Source of the DNA: Pipra filicauda
Lineage: Eukaryota; Chordata; Aves; Passeriformes; Pipridae
Assembly (NCBI RefSeq): GCF_003945595.2
Contig: NW_024104332.1
Span: forward strand, 2,418,001-2,482,000
Direction of reading: 5' to 3'
DNA length: 64,000 bases
In this document: in pieces, positions 59,401 through 64,000 of the stretch
Position numbering within the stretch: position 1 is the first letter of the stretch
Layout: every line of letters starts with the position of its first letter
Position numbers and translations under genes: made by a program
The notes under the pieces: model-generated
What the model was told of the DNA's origin: nothing
Seen by the model: the letters and a program-made list of their open reading frames with translations, nothing else
The model's database searches: none

Positions 59401-62400
59401 AATCCCTGGTCCTTTCCTCTGGCACTGCCACCATGATGTGCCTGAGCCACAGCTGCCCTCCCCAGGCAGGTTCCAGCAATTCAAAGCGGTACAACATGCC
59501 AAGGCCTCCCCCTAACCTCTTTTGAGTAACAAGCAACAAGATACTTGTCGCAGATCCAGTCTCAAAGGTGCAAAAGGACCTGAATTTACTCAGCCTGGGC
59601 CCAGGTTTGCCCTGGCCAGCATGCAGGCTACAGCACAAAAAGTTATACAGAGGTTCTTTGCAGCCTGTGGGACAAAACCTGTGCAGAACGGCAGGACATC
59701 TTGTTCTGAAGTCCAGACACCTCTCCACTTCCAAAAATTTTCAGAAGCGATAAACAACCTTTATTTTCCCTATATCTAGACTTGCACAACTGTGACGACA
59801 GAATACCCTTTCTTCTGGAAGATTTTGTTGCGAGGAGACAGAGTTTTCACTTCGGGAGGCTTTCTGCCTAAAAGGTAACTCTTTCTCAAATGCAGTTTCA
59901 ATTCTTTCTCCCTCTCCCCTCCTCATAGCAAGAGAAATTTTCAGCCTCTCTCTCTGATATGTGAGAGGAGAGAGATAACTTTTACAGAAATGCTACAGGG
60001 CTGCTGTGGCCTGGGAGAGTCAGGGGGGCCAGCACTGATAATGCCCAGGAGCGAACAGGAGGTTTGCCTTTCCCTCAGGCCTGGTACTGCCTGGCAGTGT
60101 CAAGAAGTTTGTAAGTTTTTTTAATGTCTTTGCCTTCAAAATAACACCCTTTTTGAACCCTTTCCACTGCCTTGGCATTCATGGGGAAGATACCTGCGTG
60201 TGTTCTACCTTACAACGACATGGAACAAAACAGTCCCTACATCAAATGTTGGGCACCCCTACAGAACTGTGAAGAATGTACCCCTGCAGAAACAGTAGGA
60301 TACAAACTGCCCCCGTACCAGTGTGTCCTCCTTCAGTCTCACTCCTCTCTCATCCCCTCCACGGGAAAATGAGAAGTGCCTTGGCATCCAGCCCATGTCC
60401 TGCATCACACCAACCTCTGAAACACCTGTAAGGACAGTGCCAAATCCTCACAGATGAAAACACTGGTTCAGACATTGAGAATTCCTGAACAGTTCATGGA
60501 TTGTCAAAGTTTCCTCCCATTGCACACCCAATTTCTGAACTGCATTAGGCTAGGCTGGCATTTGGGGGCATTTTTCCAGGGTACAGTACTGAGGTATTTT
60601 CCAGCATCACTGGGTACCCTGCATATGCACTGTCAAGAACAAAGAAATTATGAAAAACACTTTTTTTTTTTTAACACAGTACTTGCATATTATAAAAGGA
60701 AGGACGCTGCTGCTGTCCTTTCAGCTGTTTCCAGTTTGAATCACTTTTCGTGAGGAAGGCTGCAGCACAAACTAGAAGAATGAAATCCTAAAAGCTCCTT
60801 TTCCTGAAGCACTGCTGGGATCAAACCCTGCTGTATGCATACCAATCGGCAGAGATTTTCAGAGAGGATTTACTCTGGTGCTTTGTCAGAGTTTTCTGTG
60901 AATATTAAAAAAGCCAAGAGATTTTTCTTGAAGCAAATTTTTGCAGTCCTCAACACATTTCAATTTTCTTCAAATTTCTGATCAGTTTAGAGAGCTTTAC
61001 TTGTGAAGTGGGTATTGTTAACATCAGGCTAATAAAGACTACAATATCCACATCATTATATGTGACATAAATCCCACGATCAAGCACGGAAAATTACCAT
61101 TTAAAAGATACAGCTGATGTTTCAAACATCACCTATTCAAATGATATGCTGCTTTGAAGAAGGCATTGCACTTCATTTTGGTGTTCAGCTTCCAAGGAGC
61201 ATTGCTCATAACCACTTGCAGCTTCTGAAATACGGGTGCTATTCTTCCCTGTACCACAGCAAGAAATTACTACTGAGACATGTTTTTAAACAGAAGGTTT
61301 CTTTCTATCAATACTAAATGAACTCAAAGGTGACAGGAAGTTACTGTATAATCAGTTCTCTCCATATAGCTAATGTTTCATTGCTGTCTTTTTTCCCAAT
61401 TGGGTATGAAGCCCAATGTGGCTCTATTTTCTTTGGCTCGTGACATTCTACTGCTTTCTCTTCTGGTTTACCTGTTCAAAATCCCAAGAGTTCTTAATGT
61501 GAAAGATTTCCAAAGTCAACAAGGATACTTATGAACAGTGAACAATGCTCTCTTTATCATGCCAGAACAATCTCCTGCAGCCAGAAAGGTGCGGAAGGAG
61601 CTCAAGTTAGGGATGATCAGTGCAACATTCACAGTCATCTGCTCAGATTCCCAGACCAGTTCTAAGTCAGTGGTATCAAAAATGGACAGGGAAAATACTC
61701 TGCATGGCACTAAAACAATTCTCACTCACCTCTTCTTCAAAATCTCGATAAAAAAATTCATTGCAACTTAATTCCCAACATTCATTTTTCCATTTCAGGA
61801 ACTGTCAAACAAGGAAGACACAAGATCATAAAAACAGGGGCAGCAGCAAAGCCCGGTGCTGTAGCTATGCTAGGAAATACAATAAGGTCCCTGGATTATC
61901 CCAATTCTGCAAATCATTGTGAAGTGTTTATGCAAGGCTAAATTAGATAGGAAACGGTGCAAATGGACTTTTATACACCAAAAATATAACTAGTCTCTTG
62001 GCAGGAAAAAGTCTAAGCACCCAACATGTTCTTGAGAAGGAGGAAGAGCAGAGCAGTGCAGCCTTGCTGCAAAGCAGATCAATACCTGTGTGGAAAGCCA
62101 GAGAGACAAGGAGAGCTTTCTTCCCCATAGCCAAGATACCTCTGTCCTTCCCCAACCCCTAAAGTGCAGCATTCTGTCTTACTGGTAATCCTATTTTCAT
62201 GACTTTTCTGAAGGTATGGGCTTGGTCCTGCTGACCGAGCCAGGCATGTCTATGCTGGGACATCACCAATGTACAGCTCCTGAGACAATGCTGTAGTTCT
62301 TCAGCAGGTAAGCTACTCAGGGATATTTGGGGAGGGGTGTTACAGTGTTAAATCCTTCACTGTTCATATCCTGTAAGCAGGCTGTAGTAAAAAAAAAAAC

Positions 62401-64000
62401 CAAACAAATCACTGGAACTTCATGTATCTAAGAGCTGGAAATATCCAGTACATTTTCTCATTGCAAATCAATTTTTTTCTCAGTAGCTGAGTGAGCTGTA
62501 TCTTACATTTTCTGGCACCCCCAGAATTACCAACCTGCATTCCCTCAGTCACTGCCTATCTGCAGGACTGCAAATACATGGCAGTATAAATTCATTAAGT
62601 GCAATACAGCATCAAACACAACTGAAGAACATGACACGAGGCAAAGCACCAGCCACAATCAACTGATTCCCATGAGTTAGCATGTCTTAGTCATGTGGCG
62701 TTTACAAGATCAACCCGTTAACAGAAGGTGAAGCATTCAATTCAGATCCTTCACAATTTCATTTTAACCCCTTCTTCCTGCTTTTCTCTGCAAATCTTCC
62801 TCCATGCAGAAATACAGGATAAATCCACAGAGCACTCCGCAATTCCTCATGCATTTTCATGTGTGTTTTGATGGGGGCTCATGTTTGCAATGGTGAATCA
62901 AAACGTCAGTCAAAAAAACTGACTCCCTCAGGAATTACAAACATGACAACTGTGATGCCAGAATACATCTAAAAGAACGAAATAGCAATATAAGAAGTAC
63001 ATTATACATTACTTTAATTGCACCCTCTTTACAGAAAGGACAACAACAGAACCTGGTAAAAAGATGACGAACATTTTCTGCATTTAGCAACACCTCCTTC
63101 CATTTTACTTCCTTGTCATCTCTGCACCAGAAACCCTGAAATAACCAGCATCACTGCAGTTGTAATGACTTGAACACCCACCTCAAGCACATACAGAAAA
63201 AAGCCTAATTTTGTAGGCTTTGGTGCTTTTACATTAAGTTTGTTACCATGAGAACTTGATTAAAATGCCACCCACAAGCTTGCAGAAGGGGGGGAAAACA
63301 ACAACAAAGCCAAAAAAAATCTACTTTTAATCAGTGGTAGTACACTTGCTGCATTGCAGCACTTTCACAAGCTCCACAACCTTCTGCAGTAAGAGGCAGC
63401 AGAGATGCCCAGATAGATATATTTTGCTGAATACTTTATTCTGGAAAAAATTTATCTGACAGTACGATTGTTGCCCAGTACTATTACACAATATTCCATT
63501 CAAGGAAGATAAAGCACACATACATGTTCTGCACCATGTTACAAGGCTTGTTTTGAAAACCAGAGAATTACATGTACGTGCAAGGTGGGGGCAGCTCCTG
63601 AGAGCCACTCAGGACAAGAATTTTTTTGGTGGTATCTGAGATAAGGCTATGAAACACTGCTTTTTCCCCCCCCTCCATCTTATCAATTTGCTAGCTTTAT
63701 AAATTTACACTGATTTTTATGTATATACATTTCTAGAAGCTCGAATGTTAGCACTGTATCATCTAGGCTTCTTGCCTTTTTTTTTTCTTTTAATTTACAG
63801 TCTGATCTTTGGATTAATGGCCATGGACACTGCATTACTGCGGTCTGACTAGGATCCAGAGTTTGCAGAACAGGCACCCCAAGCCTGCAGCCACTTCAAA
63901 GCAGGTAATTAGCACTGTGGCTGAATTAAAAGCCAGTAACAAACCACACAAAGCAGTTTGTTCAGCAGTGTACATGTTAAATGCTGCAGTTGATGCAGAC

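Larger units (their letters stand above)
44487..64000 (-). other. MAP2: Sequence 5' of the first MAP2 coding exon (presumed 5' UTR intron)
   Basis: The first coding exon has an acceptor, so this 19.5 kb should be at least partly intron reaching toward upstream non-coding exons. I could not identify such an exon, a promoter or a CpG island. Contents seen: an A/AC-rich tract at 46.45 kb, an old CR1-like fragment at 56.2 kb, and scattered homopolymers such as a T10-11 run at 60.66 kb and a C-run near 63.67 kb. No protein-coding gene was supported. Confidence 0.65.

Noticed and set aside
44487..64000. Search for a MAP2 promoter, CpG island or non-coding first exon
   Set aside because: No convincing GC-rich island or donor-bearing UTR exon could be distinguished by eye. 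Reported only as presumed intron.
1..64000. tRNA, rRNA, CRISPR array or bacterial operon features
   Set aside because: None seen. The sequence is a vertebrate intron-rich locus.

Overview
This window is vertebrate, almost certainly avian, nuclear DNA. It carries a large part of the MAP2 gene (microtubule-associated protein 2) on the minus strand. The bird assignment rests on CR1-type LINE sequence in the introns and on MAP2 protein blocks that are recognisable but clearly diverged from the mammalian protein I know. No second protein-coding gene could be supported on either strand.

Layout, in transcription order (high to low coordinates). About 44487-64000 is sequence 5' of the first coding exon, presumably 5' UTR introns; I could not identify a non-coding exon or promoter there. 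The first coding exon is 44201-44486, with ATG at 44460-44462 in a strong Kozak context and an in-frame TGA five codons upstream. After a 19-kb intron comes the exon for the PKA RII-binding helix (25004-25117). Next is a short proline-rich exon (23019-23096), then two unassigned in-frame exon candidates (16824-17066 and 13618-13875). The very large projection-domain exon follows (7499-11272, about 1,258 codons), then three downstream exons (7043-7249, 6513-6647, 426-487) that lead into the proline-rich region. The microtubule-binding repeats and the 3' UTR lie beyond the left edge.

How the parts work together. MAP2 is a neuronal, mainly dendritic, microtubule stabiliser. The N-terminal exons anchor protein kinase A, the large exon makes the acidic projection arm that spaces dendritic microtubules, and the downstream basic exons lead to the tubulin-binding repeats. 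Every intron from the first coding exon to 6512 is phase 1, so any exon or block between them can be skipped without a frameshift. This fits the known short isoforms that lack the large exon and its neighbours. Without the two cassettes, the exons here total 4,632 nt, or 1,544 codons.

The most interesting points are the two cassette exons, a pair of in-frame 3' splice sites before the large exon, a NAGNAG-type acceptor at two other exons, a weak donor at 7042 whose intron contains unusual CpG-rich sequence, and a pure GAG run coding about 13 glutamates. The non-coding remainder is intronic, with CR1 remnants near 3.4-5.3, 32.8, 34.7 and 56.2 kb and scattered simple repeats.
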